A stretch of DNA of 33,458 bases from Bacillota bacterium (GCA_012522335.1 JAAYKP010000011.1:1-33458); one strand, 5' to 3'; numbered from the stretch's first letter, positions 22,895 to 31,216 are shown. The notes: a model not told the origin generated them from the letters alone. Translations and numbers: made by a program.

Positions 22895-24298
22895 ATGATC
22901 TTTAGCAGTCTTTTTTTTCTCTTTCTCTTTTTACCGCTGGCTTTGCTATGCTATTATTTGCTGCCGCACAATTGGCGCAACGGAGTTTTATTTGCCGCCA
23001 GTTTACTTTTTTACGCCTGGGGAGAACCCGTCTATATCTGGCTGATGTTATTTTCTATTTTTATTAATTACCTGTACGGTCTGCTGCTGGCCAGATATGA
23101 AAAACAACAGCAGGTAGCGAAAAATATTCTGCTTTCTGCTGCAGCTGTCAATATCGCTTTGCTTTGTTTCTTTAAATATGCTGACCTGCTGTTACAAAGC
23201 ATTAATTTCGTCTGTGATACAGAGCTGCAGGCGTTAAACCTGCCCCTGCCGGTAGGCATATCTTTTTACACTTTTCAGGCGATGTCATATTTAATCGACC
23301 TCTACCGGGGTGAGGTGGCTGTGCAGCGCAATCTGCTGTCCTTTGGTACCTATGTCGCGCTTTTCCCCCAGTTAATTGCCGGACCGATTGTACGTTACCA
23401 AACGGTGGCGGACCAGCTCAGGCAGCGTAAAGAAGACATTAACAGCTACGGTTATGGTGTGAGCAGGTTTGTGCTTGGTTTGGCGAAAAAAGTGCTGCTG
23501 GCTAATAATCTCGGCTTACTGTGGCAGGAAGTACAGCAGCTGCCGGCAGGGGAACTGGCGACTATCACGGCCTGGTTGGGCATGATAGCCTTTGCCTTAC
23601 AGCTTTACTACGACTTCAGCGGCTATTCAGATATGGCCGTTGGTTTAGGGCGGATGTTTGGTTTTACTTTTTTGGAGAATTTTAATTATCCTTATATCTC
23701 ACAAAGCATTACGGAATTTTGGCGCCGCTGGCATATTTCCCTGGGCAGTTGGTTTCGCGAATACGTATATATTCCCCTGGGCGGCAGCCGCGTTAGTCCC
23801 CTGCTTATGTACCGCAACCTGCTTGTTGTCTGGTGCTTAACGGGATTATGGCATGGTGCCAGCTGGAATTTTGTGCTGTGGGGGCTTTATTTTGGCCTGC
23901 TTTTGGCCTTGGAGAAGGCCTTTTTACAGCGCTGGCTGGAACTGCTGCCTCGTCTTTTCCGACATCTTTATGCCCTTGTTTTAATCCTTTTCGGTTGGGT
24001 CTTATTTGTGTTTAGTGATTTATCTCAGGCCTGGCAGTATTGGCAGGCGCTGCTTGCCCTTAATCACAGCAGTTGGCTGGATCAGCAGACGCTGTACCTG
24101 GTTACCAATTATGCCTTACTGCTGCTCCTTGCCGGGCTAGCAGCCGTACCCTGGTGGGAGAAAATTGCGGTAAAAAAACAGCGAAATAAACAGGCCTGCT
24201 ATTATGCAGCGGCTGCAGCCCATCTACTGCTGTTAATCCTCAGCACTGCTTATTTAGTTGATTCTACTTATAACCCATTTTTGTACTTTCGTTTTTAG
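22895..24298 (+). CDS. MBOAT-family membrane O-acyltransferase (AlgI/DltB type)
   Basis: A 467-residue multi-pass protein that passes acyl groups, usually acetyl, from a cytoplasmic donor across the membrane for transfer to a polymer. The MBOAT marks are QLIAGPIVRY near residues 159-168, YYDFSGYSDMAVGLGRMFGF at 238-257, FWRRWHISLGSWFREYVYIPLGGSR at 275-298 in pieces, and the catalytic His320 in GLWHGASWNFVLWG. It is closest in kind to AlgI (alginate) and PatA (peptidoglycan). It starts five bases after the lipoprotein gene and is followed by the DHHW gene, which is the usual periplasmic partner. The polymer acted on is not identifiable. Confidence 0.93.
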   Translation: MIFSSLFFLFLFLPLALLCYYLLPHNWRNGVLFAASLLFYAWGEPVYIWLMLFSIFINYLYGLLLARYEKQQQVAKNILLSAAAVNIALLCFFKYADLLLQSINFVCDTELQALNLPLPVGISFYTFQAMSYLIDLYRGEVAVQRNLLSFGTYVALFPQLIAGPIVRYQTVADQLRQRKEDINSYGYGVSRFVLGLAKKVLLANNLGLLWQEVQQLPAGELATITAWLGMIAFALQLYYDFSGYSDMAVGLGRMFGFTFLENFNYPYISQSITEFWRRWHISLGSWFREYVYIPLGGSRVSPLLMYRNLLVVWCLTGLWHGASWNFVLWGLYFGLLLALEKAFLQRWLELLPRLFRHLYALVLILFGWVLFVFSDLSQAWQYWQALLALNHSSWLDQQTLYLVTNYALLLLLAGLAAVPWWEKIAVKKQRNKQACYYAAAAAHLLLLILSTAYLVDSTYNPFLYFRF

Positions 24299-24309
24299 AT
24301 AGGGGAGAT

Positions 24310-25431
24310 ATGGTGCAGGGCTATCATAAAGCTTTGACTGTTTTACTAATTGTGTATATAGGCATTTTCTGCTTTCTGTTTTTCGCCCTTCCTGAACGTT
24401 CTTTTTCTGCGGCAGAAAACAGGTTTCTGCAAACCAGACCCGTTTTGAGCCGGCAGAAGCTGCTGTCCGGTCAGTTCAGCCAAGCGGCTGAAAAGTACCT
24501 TGCCGATCAATTTGTCCTGCGTGATAGCTGGATCAGGCTGAAAGCATGTTTTGAACTGCTGCTGCAAAAAATGGATCATCGCGGCGTTTACTTTGGCCGG
24601 GACGGTTATTTGCTGCAAAAACCGCAGCGCCGGGAAAAAGAACAGCTGGAACAAAATATCAGTGCCGTAAGTAACTTTGCCCAACAGGCCGGGAAGAGTG
24701 TTTATTTTTTGCTGGCACCTGTCTCAGCACAGATTTTGCGAGAGAAATTACCGCGCTATGCCGTTCCACCAATTGTTGAGCCTTCAGCAGTCAGGGAAGA
24801 AATGACTGCAGATATTATTTTTGTCGATCCTTCCGCACTGCTGTGTGCGCACAAACAGGAAAATATTTACTATAAAACAGACCACCACTGGACAAGCCGG
24901 GGTGCTTATTATGCATACCAGGAGTTAGGTAAAGCTATGGGGTTTAAAGCACTGCCAGAAGATTCTTTTGTGATAAAACAGGTGAGTGACAACTTTTACG
25001 GCAGTCTTGCCTCACAAAGCGGTTACCGCTGCCAACCGGATAACCTGCAGCTGTTTTTACCTAAAGTAAAGCTGCCGTATACAGTTGAATATGTGTACCG
25101 GCAGAAAACAAGCACTACTGTGTATGCCTGGGAGCATTTACGGCAAAAGGATCAGTATGCAGTATTTCTCGATGGCAACCACGCTCTGATTAAAATTACG
25201 ACAGAAAACCAAACAGGAAGGAGGCTGCTGGTTGTTAAGGATTCTTATGCCAATGCCCTGGTACCCTTTTTAATTCCTCATTTTTCTGAAATCCATCTGC
25301 TTGATCTGCGCTATTTTCATCATCAGGTTAAGGACTATCTGCTGCAGAACGAAATGACGGAAATTCTGTTTGTCTACAACACCATTACTTTTGCTGAAGA
25401 AACGTCTTTACGCAAATTAAGCAGCAGATAA
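24310..25431 (+). CDS. DHHW-family (AlgJ/AlgX-like) acyltransfer protein
   Basis: A 373-residue protein with an N-terminal membrane anchor (about residues 8-27) and an SGNH-like extracytoplasmic domain. The eponymous DHHW is at 191-194 in YKTDHHWTSRGAYYAYQELG, and VVKDSYANALVPFL holds the probable nucleophile Ser312. The preceding GVYFGRDGYLLQKP segment is typical of the AlgJ/AlgX group, which takes acetyl groups from an MBOAT partner and places them on the polymer. The ribosome site AGGGGAG is close to the first ATG; GTG 24313 is an alternative. It is the last gene of the cassette, followed by a terminator. Confidence 0.9.
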   Translation: MVQGYHKALTVLLIVYIGIFCFLFFALPERSFSAAENRFLQTRPVLSRQKLLSGQFSQAAEKYLADQFVLRDSWIRLKACFELLLQKMDHRGVYFGRDGYLLQKPQRREKEQLEQNISAVSNFAQQAGKSVYFLLAPVSAQILREKLPRYAVPPIVEPSAVREEMTADIIFVDPSALLCAHKQENIYYKTDHHWTSRGAYYAYQELGKAMGFKALPEDSFVIKQVSDNFYGSLASQSGYRCQPDNLQLFLPKVKLPYTVEYVYRQKTSTTVYAWEHLRQKDQYAVFLDGNHALIKITTENQTGRRLLVVKDSYANALVPFLIPHFSEIHLLDLRYFHHQVKDYLLQNEMTEILFVYNTITFAEETSLRKLSSR

Positions 25432-25457
25432 AAATAATCCGCAGGCTGCCGGCCCGA

Positions 25458-25488
25458 TAAAAAGACGCATCTCTAAATGCGTTTTTTT
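25458..25488 (+). terminator. Terminator after the acylation cassette
   Basis: ACGCAT / ATGCGT with a CTCTAA loop, preceded by AAAAAG and followed by seven T residues. It closes the accessory block 27 bases past the DHHW stop. Confidence 0.85.
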
Positions 25489-25530
25489 ACTGTCCAGGCA
25501 ACAGGTTTAGGTAAAAAAACAGCGCAGATC

Positions 25531-25559
25531 TTGCATGGTCAGTGTATTTTCGTTATAAT
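25531..25559 (+). promoter_or_regulatory. Promoter for ylxM-ffh
   Basis: TATAAT (25554-25559) with TTGCAT (25531-25536) 17 bases upstream. The -10 is perfect, the -35 weak. It directly adjoins an inverted repeat (25561-25590) that covers the likely start point. Confidence 0.7.
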
Positions 25560-25560
25560 C

Positions 25561-25590
25561 ATCCTGTAAAGTATTTTTGCTTTACAGGAT
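25561..25590 (+). promoter_or_regulatory. Perfect 11-bp inverted repeat at the ylxM transcription start
   Basis: ATCCTGTAAAG (25561-25571) and CTTTACAGGAT (25580-25590) are exact complements around the 8-base TATTTTTG. It begins two bases after the -10 element and ends 17 bases before the ylxM ATG. It could be a DNA operator or, if transcribed from about 25566, a shortened leader hairpin near the ribosome site. Confidence 0.55.
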
Positions 25591-25607
25591 TGATGGGATG
25601 TGGTACA

Positions 25608-25943
25608 ATGCTTGAGGACACAACACGAATCAACTTACTATATGATTTCTATGGCAATCTGCTGACAGAAAAACAGCGTGAATACCTGGAGCTCTACTAT
25701 CAGGATGATTTGAGCCTGGGTGAGATAGCTGATAATGACGGCATTTCACGTCAGGGAGTGCACGATCTGGTGAAACGGGCAGTGCGCGCTTTAGAGAATG
25801 CTGAAGAACGTCTAGGTTTAGTGGCTCGTTTTCTGGTCCAGGAAAAAGAACTGCAGCGTTTACGTGATTTACTAAGCAGCAGTGAGATGCCGGAGGACGC
25901 CCGCCGGGAAGCGCTGAACATAGTGGAGAGGTTAATGGAATAA
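25608..25943 (+). CDS. ylxM: YlxM/p13-family SRP-associated DNA-binding-like protein
   Basis: A 111-residue helix-turn-helix protein of the UPF0122 family, resembling sigma-factor region 4, always near ffh. In some streptococci it affects SRP function. Visible features are INLLYDFYGNLLTEKQREYLELYYQDD in pieces, the HTH at LSLGEIADNDGISRQGVHDLVKR (residues about 39-61), then a leucine- and arginine-rich C-terminal helix. An in-frame start 66 bases upstream lies in the promoter, so ATG 25608 is used. The SD is weak (GGGATG). Spacing to ffh is 20 bases. Confidence 0.9.
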   Translation: MLEDTTRINLLYDFYGNLLTEKQREYLELYYQDDLSLGEIADNDGISRQGVHDLVKRAVRALENAEERLGLVARFLVQEKELQRLRDLLSSSEMPEDARREALNIVERLME

Positions 25944-25963
25944 ATGCCTGGAGGATATAAAAT

Positions 25964-27304
25964 ATGATTTTTGAAAGTTTGTCCAGCAAACTGCAAGCTA
26001 CCTTTAAACGCCTGCGGGGAAAAGGTAAACTTACTGAAAAAGATGTGTCAGCAGCTTTGCGGGAAGTTCGTTTAGCCCTGCTGGAAGCTGACGTGAACTT
26101 TAAAGTTGTTAAAGATTTTGTGAGTAAGGTTAAAGAGCGTGCCTTAGGCAGCGACGTTCTGGCCAGCCTCACCCCCGGGCAGATGGTAATCAAAATTGTT
26201 AATGAAGAGTTGACAAAACTGATGGGGGAGAAGGCTGCTAAATTAAATCAAGCCAGCCAGCCACCCACGGTTATTATGATGGTTGGCCTGCAGGGTGCCG
26301 GGAAAACTACTTCTGCGGCTAAACTGGCCAACTTACTAAAAAAGAAGCATCATACACCGTTGTTGGTGGCGGCTGATATTTATCGTCCGGCAGCCATTAA
26401 ACAGCTGCAGGTGCTGGGGGAACAGCTGGCAGTACCTGTTTTTCAAATGGGTCAGCAGGATCCTGTGCAAACTGTCAGGGCCGCCCTGGAACATGCTAAA
26501 AAGACGCAGCATGATTATGTCATTATTGATACAGCGGGACGTCTGCATGTAGACGAAGAATTAATGGACGAGCTGGCACGGATGGAAAGCGCGGTGCAGC
26601 CACAGGAAATATTACTGGTTGTTGATGCTATGACCGGTCAGGATGCTGTGAATGTAGCCCAATCTTTTAAAGATAGATTGGGGCTGACAGGTGTGGTTTT
26701 AACTAAATTAGACGGCGATACTCGCGGGGGGGCAGCGCTATCGGTGCGGGCCGTTACCGGCGCACCAATTAAATTCGCGGCCACCGGAGAAAAAATTGAT
26801 GCCTTTGAGACTTTCCACCCGGACCGGATGGCTTCGCGTATTTTAGGTATGGGTGATGTACTGTCATTGATTGAAAAGGCCGAGGCTACTTTTGATGAAG
26901 AAAAAGCGCGGGAGCTGGAACAAAAAATGCGCTCCCAGCAGTTTACCCTGGAAGATTTTTTAGAGCAGATGCAGCAGTTAAAGAAAATGGGACCGCTCAA
27001 TCAGCTGATGGAAATGATGCCCGGCATGGGGGGGATGGGCAAAAAGCTTAAGGGGATGAATGTGGATGAAAAGCAATTTGCCCGGACCGAAGCCATCATT
27101 AAATCGATGACAAAAAAGGAGCGACTGAATCCTGCCATAATTAACAGCAGCCGCCGTAAGCGCATTGCTGCCGGCAGCGGTACCAGCGTGCAGGATGTTA
27201 ACAGCCTGCTTAAACAGTTTAGTACGATGCAAAAGATGATCAAACAGTTAAGTAAACTTGAGAAAGGCAAATTTAAGGGCAGAGGAAAATTTCCTTTTAT
27301 GTAA
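25964..27304 (+). CDS. ffh: Signal recognition particle protein Ffh
   Basis: Ffh binds 4.5S/6S RNA and signal peptides and works with FtsY to bring membrane and secreted proteins to SecYEG. The 446-residue protein has the N domain, G1 GLQGAGKTT at residues 108-116, [12 protein letters not shown]3 DTAGR, G4 [10 protein letters not shown] and the methionine-rich M domain from about 325 ([17 protein letters not shown], then the RNA-binding [11 protein letters not shown]). SD TGGAGGAT precedes the ATG. It forms one unit with ylxM and probably continues into rpsP, whose SD begins within 20 bases of the ffh stop. Confidence 0.97.
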   Translation: MIFESLSSKLQATFKRLRGKGKLTEKDVSAALREVRLALLEADVNFKVVKDFVSKVKERALGSDVLASLTPGQMVIKIVNEELTKLMGEKAAKLNQASQPPTVIMMVGLQGAGKTTSAAKLANLLKKKHHTPLLVAADIYRPAAIKQLQVLGEQLAVPVFQMGQQDPVQTVRAALEHAKKTQHDYVIIDTAGRLHVDEELMDELARMESAVQPQEILLVVDAMTGQDAVNVAQSFKDRLGLTGVVLTKLDGDTRGGAALSVRAVTGAPIKFAATGEKIDAFETFHPDRMASRILGMGDVLSLIEKAEATFDEEKARELEQKMRSQQFTLEDFLEQMQQLKKMGPLNQLMEMMPGMGGMGKKLKGMNVDEKQFARTEAIIKSMTKKERLNPAIINSSRRKRIAAGSGTSVQDVNSLLKQFSTMQKMIKQLSKLEKGKFKGRGKFPFM

Positions 27305-27339
27305 TAGAGCAACTACTATTTGGAGGAGGTGAAAAAGTA

Positions 27340-27585
27340 ATGGCTGTAAGAATTCGTTTGAAAAGGGTTGGTGCAAAAAAGCGTCCTTTTTATCGCATAG
27401 TGGTTGCGGATTCCCGTTCACCCCGTGATGGAAGGTTTATTGATGAAATTGGCGTATACAATCCGACTACCGATCCGATTACACTGAAAATTGATGACGA
27501 GAAAGCTCAAGCATGGCTGCAGAAAGGTGCTCAGCCTTCCGACACAGTGAAGTCGCTGCTGGCGAAAGCAGGAATTAGTAAATAG
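27340..27585 (+). CDS. rpsP: Small-subunit ribosomal protein bS16
   Basis: bS16 of the 30S subunit, 81 residues, with the conserved start [31 protein letters not shown] (seen in pieces) and IGVYNP. SD GGAGGAGGTG is strong. It opens the ribosome-maturation run rpsP-khpA-rimM-trmD, where the products include bS16, an RNA-binding KH protein, a 30S maturation factor and a tRNA methylase. Confidence 0.97.
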   Translation: MAVRIRLKRVGAKKRPFYRIVVADSRSPRDGRFIDEIGVYNPTTDPITLKIDDEKAQAWLQKGAQPSDTVKSLLAKAGISK

Positions 27586-27609
27586 TTTATGAAATGGACG
27601 GTGATGAAG

Positions 27610-27840
27610 GTGAAGGATTTGGTTGAATTCATCGCCAAAGCTTTAGTGGACAACCCGGAAGCAGTGCATGTGGAGCAGCTTGAGGATGAGCGGACCATCA
27701 CGCTTGAGCTGCGTGTGGCTGCAGACGATATGGGGAAAGTTATTGGCAAACAGGGACGTATAGCCAAGGCTATCCGTACTGTAGTTAACGCCGCTGCTGC
27801 CACAGAAAAGAAACGTGTGTTTGTAGAAATTGTCCAGTAG
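27610..27840 (+). CDS. khpA: KH-domain RNA-binding protein KhpA (YlqC)
   Basis: A 76-residue single KH-domain protein that, with KhpB/Jag, binds RNA and affects cell division and elongation in some Firmicutes. The GxxG loop is in GKVIGKQGRIAKAIRT near residues 40-55. Start: ATG codons at 27589 and 27604 are in frame, but GGACGGTGA (27596-27604) is a good SD for GTG 27610 and gives the usual KDLVEFIAKALVDNPE N-terminus and family length. It lies between rpsP and rimM; B. subtilis has ylqD after it, which is missing here. Confidence 0.9.
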   Translation: MKDLVEFIAKALVDNPEAVHVEQLEDERTITLELRVAADDMGKVIGKQGRIAKAIRTVVNAAAATEKKRVFVEIVQ

Positions 27841-27851
27841 GCGGTGATTTG

Positions 27852-28358
27852 GTGGAGCAGATGGCAACCATAGGCAAGGTGATCAGCACCCATGGTGTCA
27901 GAGGCGGTTTGAAAGTCCAACCCTTTTCTGATTTTCCTGAGCGCGTAAAAACTCTGCACAGGGTTTTTGTTGAGACAGCAGCGGAGGTTAAGGCATATCA
28001 AGTGCGGGAAGCCTTTGTGCACGGGCGCTTTTGGATAATCTTTCTGCAGGATGTTGAGCATATTGACAGCGCTGAACAGCTGAGAGGTGCCCTGCTGAAA
28101 ATTCCCTTAACAGAAAGGGTTGAACTTCCGGCTGATGTCTATTACCTGGACCAGATTATCGGTCTCACAGTTTTTACGCTGGAAGGGCAGAGGCTTGGTC
28201 AGGTTAGTGACATTTTGCAAACCGGAAGTAACGATGTCTATGTGCTGCGCCAAGCAGACGGGTCAGAAATCTTAATTCCGGCACTTAAATCAGTTGTTAA
28301 AAAGATCGATCTGCAGCATGGCTTACTGGTCGTGGATTTACCTGAGGGACTGATTTGA
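27852..28358 (+). CDS. rimM: Ribosome maturation factor RimM
   Basis: RimM binds uS19 and helps mature the 30S head. The 168-residue protein has the N-terminal beta-barrel start ATIGKVISTHGVRGGLKV, then a C-terminal PRC-barrel beginning near YYLDQIIGLTVFT and ending ILIPALKSVVKKIDL. Start choices are TTG 27849, GTG 27852 and ATG 27861; GGCGGTGA suits GTG 27852 best, so the N-terminus is uncertain by up to three residues. It is followed by trmD after nine bases, the universal order. Confidence 0.94.
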   Translation: MEQMATIGKVISTHGVRGGLKVQPFSDFPERVKTLHRVFVETAAEVKAYQVREAFVHGRFWIIFLQDVEHIDSAEQLRGALLKIPLTERVELPADVYYLDQIIGLTVFTLEGQRLGQVSDILQTGSNDVYVLRQADGSEILIPALKSVVKKIDLQHGLLVVDLPEGLI

Positions 28359-28367
28359 GGTGAAAAG

Positions 28368-29111
28368 ATGCGGATTGACATCTTGACCATTTTTCCCAAT
28401 ATGTTTGCTCCACTAACGGAAAGTATTATCAAACGGGCCGCTGAAAGCGGGCTGGTTAAGATTGTAATTACAGATTTGCGTGATTATGCTCAGAATAAAC
28501 ACCGGCGTGTCGATGATTATCCCTATGGTGGCGGACCCGGTATGGTGATGCAGGCTCAGCCTTTTTTCCTGGCGCTTAAACATCTGCGTCAGGCCGCAGA
28601 ACCGCCCGGGCGGGTTATTTTGATGTCACCCCGGGGGAAGCCCTTCACGCAGCAGAAAGCCCGGGAACTGGCCCAAGAGGAAAGACTTATACTGCTTTGT
28701 GGACATTATGAGGGCGTTGACGAAAGAGTGAGGGAAGCCCTGGTGGATGAAGAAATATCACTGGGTGACTTTATCCTGACCGGGGGGGAAATCCCCGCGA
28801 TGGCCGTTGCAGATGCCGTCGTTCGTTTGCTGCCGGGAGTTTTGCCTGAGGCGTCAACTGCCGAAGAATCATTTGCCGATAATTTGCTGGAATATCCCCA
28901 ATATACGCGACCTGCTGAATACCAGGGGCTAGCGGTACCGGAAGTTTTATTGTCCGGGAATCACCAGCAGATTAAACAGTGGCGGCGTAAACAGGCATTA
29001 TTACGCACGTTAATTTCTCGCCCCGATCTCTTAGCTAAGGTAGAATTAACTGCAGAAGAAAAAGATTTTCTGGCAGCAGAAGCCAGGCGGCGTAAAGTAG
29101 ATTTGTTGTAA
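28368..29111 (+). CDS. trmD: tRNA (guanine37-N1)-methyltransferase TrmD
   Basis: TrmD makes m1G37 in tRNAs with a G36, which prevents +1 frameshifts. The 247-residue protein has the SPOUT trefoil-knot motifs YGGGPGMVMQ, LLCGHYEGVDERV and SLGDFILTGGE, the last binding SAM. SD GAGGTG lies seven bases before the ATG. Its last codons overlap the -35 element of the rplS promoter, so the usual trmD-rplS read-through is supplemented by a separate start. Confidence 0.97.
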   Translation: MRIDILTIFPNMFAPLTESIIKRAAESGLVKIVITDLRDYAQNKHRRVDDYPYGGGPGMVMQAQPFFLALKHLRQAAEPPGRVILMSPRGKPFTQQKARELAQEERLILLCGHYEGVDERVREALVDEEISLGDFILTGGEIPAMAVADAVVRLLPGVLPEASTAEESFADNLLEYPQYTRPAEYQGLAVPEVLLSGNHQQIKQWRRKQALLRTLISRPDLLAKVELTAEEKDFLAAEARRRKVDLL

Positions 29112-29134
29112 ACAAATAATTTGTATGGTATAAT
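29106..29134 (+). promoter_or_regulatory. Promoter for rplS at the trmD stop codon
   Basis: TTGTAA at 29106-29111, a 17-base spacer and a perfect TATAAT at 29129-29134. The -35 hexamer includes the trmD TAA stop. The expected start is near 29141, at the head of the rplS leader. Confidence 0.8.
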
Positions 29135-29137
29135 TTT

Positions 29138-29237
29138 GCTTGCACTGCTGGAGAAATAATTCGCTTTATTAAAGCGGTGCTGCTGAAAAAAGCATGCTCT
29201 AAGCCTGCAAGCGGAAACTGAAAGCACCGGCTTTTTT
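29138..29237 (+). promoter_or_regulatory. rplS leader with terminator and competing helix (L19 leader)
   Basis: Two helices cannot coexist here. GCTTGCA (29138-29144) pairs with TGCAAGC (29206-29212). AAAGCGGTGCT (29171-29181) pairs with AGCACC-G-GCTTT (29223-29234, one bulged G), followed by a T-run to 29237, giving a terminator. A small GCTTTA-T-TAAAGC hairpin (29163-29175) also competes with the terminator's left arm. L19 leaders with autoregulation are known in low-GC Gram-positives. The exact match to that family was not tested. If transcription starts at 29141, the first helix loses three pairs. Confidence 0.6.
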
Positions 29238-29270
29238 ATTGCCATCATTGTAATGAAAGGAGGCAATGAC

Positions 29271-29615
29271 ATGGATGTGATCCGTCAAATCGAAGCGGAA
29301 CAGATGAAAAAAGATCTCCCGCCTATTTCACCTGGTGACACAGTACGTGTACACGTTAAAGTTGTAGAAGGAACTCGTGAACGTACTCAAATATTTGAAG
29401 GTGTTGTTATTAAAAGACAGGGCAGTGGGTTACGGGAAACATTCACCGTACGCCGTATCAGCTATAACGTTGGTGTAGAGCGGACTTTCCCGCTGCACTC
29501 GCCTAAGGTTGAAAAAATTGAAGTTGTACGTCGTGGTGCTGTGCGTCGCGCCAAATTGTATTACCTGCGGAATCTTACCGGTAAGGCAGCCCGCATCAAA
29601 GAAAGACGTAATTAA
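29271..29615 (+). CDS. rplS: Large-subunit ribosomal protein bL19
   Basis: bL19 lies at the 30S-50S interface. The 114-residue length is standard, with [18 protein letters not shown] at the start, [23 protein letters not shown] in the middle (in pieces) and [16 protein letters not shown] at the end. ATG 29271 behind AAAGGAGG is used in place of an upstream in-frame ATG (29253) that overlaps the SD. It has its own promoter and leader and its own terminator, so it is an independent unit. Confidence 0.97.
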   Translation: MDVIRQIEAEQMKKDLPPISPGDTVRVHVKVVEGTRERTQIFEGVVIKRQGSGLRETFTVRRISYNVGVERTFPLHSPKVEKIEVVRRGAVRRAKLYYLRNLTGKAARIKERRN

Positions 29616-29619
29616 GAAA

Positions 29620-29645
29620 GAGGACTGTCTACACAGTCCTTTTTT
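29620..29645 (+). terminator. Terminator after rplS
   Basis: AGGACTGT / ACAGTCCT form a perfect 8-bp stem with a CTAC loop, followed by six T residues. Confidence 0.9.
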
Positions 29646-29788
29646 ACAACGACTGATTAATTACTGCGTTTCATAGTTAGTCAGGCTAAAATACTTACTA
29701 TTTTTGCAATCATACAACTATCTCAGACTGATTTTATTCTGGCGAGGGTAGTTAACATATCTCTCAGGTGTGAGAAAGAAGGAAAGAG

Positions 29789-30313
29789 ATGCAAGAATTG
29801 GATAGGAATGAAATGTGGGAATGGATTAAGTCCATTTTACTGGCGATTATCCTGGCGCTGTTTATTCGTGCTTTTCTGATCGAGGTTTTCCTGGTACAGG
29901 GTGATTCCATGTTACCCACGCTGCATGACCGTGAGCGTGTTTTAGTTAGTAAAGTGCAGTATTATTATCGACAACCGCAGCCGGGGGAAATAGTTGTATT
30001 CAAGGCGACAGAAGAGCGTGATTTTATCAAAAGAGTGATTGCGGCAGCCGGTGATGAAGTACTGATTAACGCGGATGGAGTTTTTGTCAATGGTGAAAAG
30101 TTAGAGGAAGATTATATCTTAGCCAAAACCAGAGAACCATATGGTCCGGTGACTGTACCGGAGGGAACATTATTCGTGATGGGAGATAATCGTAACAACA
30201 GCATGGACAGCCGACATCCCAATGTTAGTTTTGTGGAATTAGCCAGGATTAAAGGGAAAGCAGTGTTTATTTTCTGGCCCTTAAACAGCATCCGCACAAT
30301 TTCCCAGCCCTAG
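29789..30313 (+). CDS. lepB: Signal peptidase I
   Basis: Cleaves N-terminal signal peptides of Sec- and Tat-exported proteins at the outer face of the membrane. The 174-residue protein is the short Gram-positive (SipS/SipT) type with one transmembrane segment at about residues 14-34. The Ser-Lys dyad is Ser40 in GDSMLPTL and Lys81 in FIKRVIAAAGD; box E MGDNRNNSMDSR is near 131-142. SD GAAGGAAAG is present. The 143 bases between the rplS terminator and its SD show no clear promoter. Confidence 0.95.
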   Translation: MQELDRNEMWEWIKSILLAIILALFIRAFLIEVFLVQGDSMLPTLHDRERVLVSKVQYYYRQPQPGEIVVFKATEERDFIKRVIAAAGDEVLINADGVFVNGEKLEEDYILAKTREPYGPVTVPEGTLFVMGDNRNNSMDSRHPNVSFVELARIKGKAVFIFWPLNSIRTISQP

Positions 30314-30328
30314 GTAGGGGATGATGAT

Positions 30329-31216
30329 ATGGATATACAATGGTATCCCGGACAAATGGCCAAGGCCAAACGTCTGCTCAGGGAAAACCTAAAATTAGTT
30401 GATGCGGTCATTGAAGTACTTGATGCCCGCATTCCCTATTCCAGCCGCAACCCTGATATCCGGGACCTGATAGAAAGAAGGCCTGTAGTTGCGGTCTTAA
30501 CACGTGCTGACTTGGCAGATCCCGAGGCTACTTCTGTCTGGATACAGGCATTATCTAAAGATTATTTTGCTGCAGCTGCCGTTAATGCCAACAGCGGTAT
30601 GGGTGTAAAAAAGCTGCTGTCGATCCTGAATAAGATTCCCCAGCGGCGCCAACGATCACGGCGTCCCCTGCGGTTAATGGTTGTAGGTATCCCTAATGTA
30701 GGCAAATCCTCCTTGATTAACCGCCTGCTTGGGCGCAGTGCAGCTATCACCGGGGATAAACCCGGTGTCACGAAAGGAAAGCAGTGGCTGCGTCTAGCGG
30801 GGAATCTGGAATTAATGGATACTCCCGGTTTGCTGTGGCCTAAAATAAGCAGCAAACGCCAGGCCTTTGCCTTAGCAGCCGTGGGGGCAGTAAAGGATGA
30901 AATTTACGATCCTGTAGAATTGGCTTTAGAATTAGCGGCTTACTTTCAGGCTTCTGCCCCGAAAAATCTGCAGCAGCGCTATAAATTAAGCAGTGTGCAG
31001 GGGGAAGCACGTCTGCTGCTGGAGGAAATCGGACGACGGCGTGGTTGTTTAAGCAAAGGTGGGGAGATAGATCTGGAACAGGCCGCCCGCCTTTTTATTA
31101 AAGATTTTCGTGAAGCACGACTAGGTCGTTTGACGTTGGAGCAGGTAGGAGAAATAGGAGAAAATAATGAGCAGTTTTGCGAAAATGACGGTAGCGGAAA
31201 TCAGCCGTTACCTTAA
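30329..31216 (+). CDS. ylqF: Ribosome biogenesis GTPase YlqF/RbgA
   Basis: RbgA is needed for a late step of 50S assembly. The 295-residue protein is a circularly permuted GTPase. The G4-type motif (LTRADLAD, in place of NKxD) comes first, then G1 GIPNVGKSSLIN near residues 119-130, the G2 threonine in GVTKGKQW, and G3 DTPGL near 166. The start DIQWYPGQMAKAKR is the family hallmark. Its last 50 bases overlap rnhB in another frame. The tail after VGEIGENN is therefore dual-coded and probably not conserved. Confidence 0.95.
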   Translation: MDIQWYPGQMAKAKRLLRENLKLVDAVIEVLDARIPYSSRNPDIRDLIERRPVVAVLTRADLADPEATSVWIQALSKDYFAAAAVNANSGMGVKKLLSILNKIPQRRQRSRRPLRLMVVGIPNVGKSSLINRLLGRSAAITGDKPGVTKGKQWLRLAGNLELMDTPGLLWPKISSKRQAFALAAVGAVKDEIYDPVELALELAAYFQASAPKNLQQRYKLSSVQGEARLLLEEIGRRRGCLSKGGEIDLEQAARLFIKDFREARLGRLTLEQVGEIGENNEQFCENDGSGNQPLP

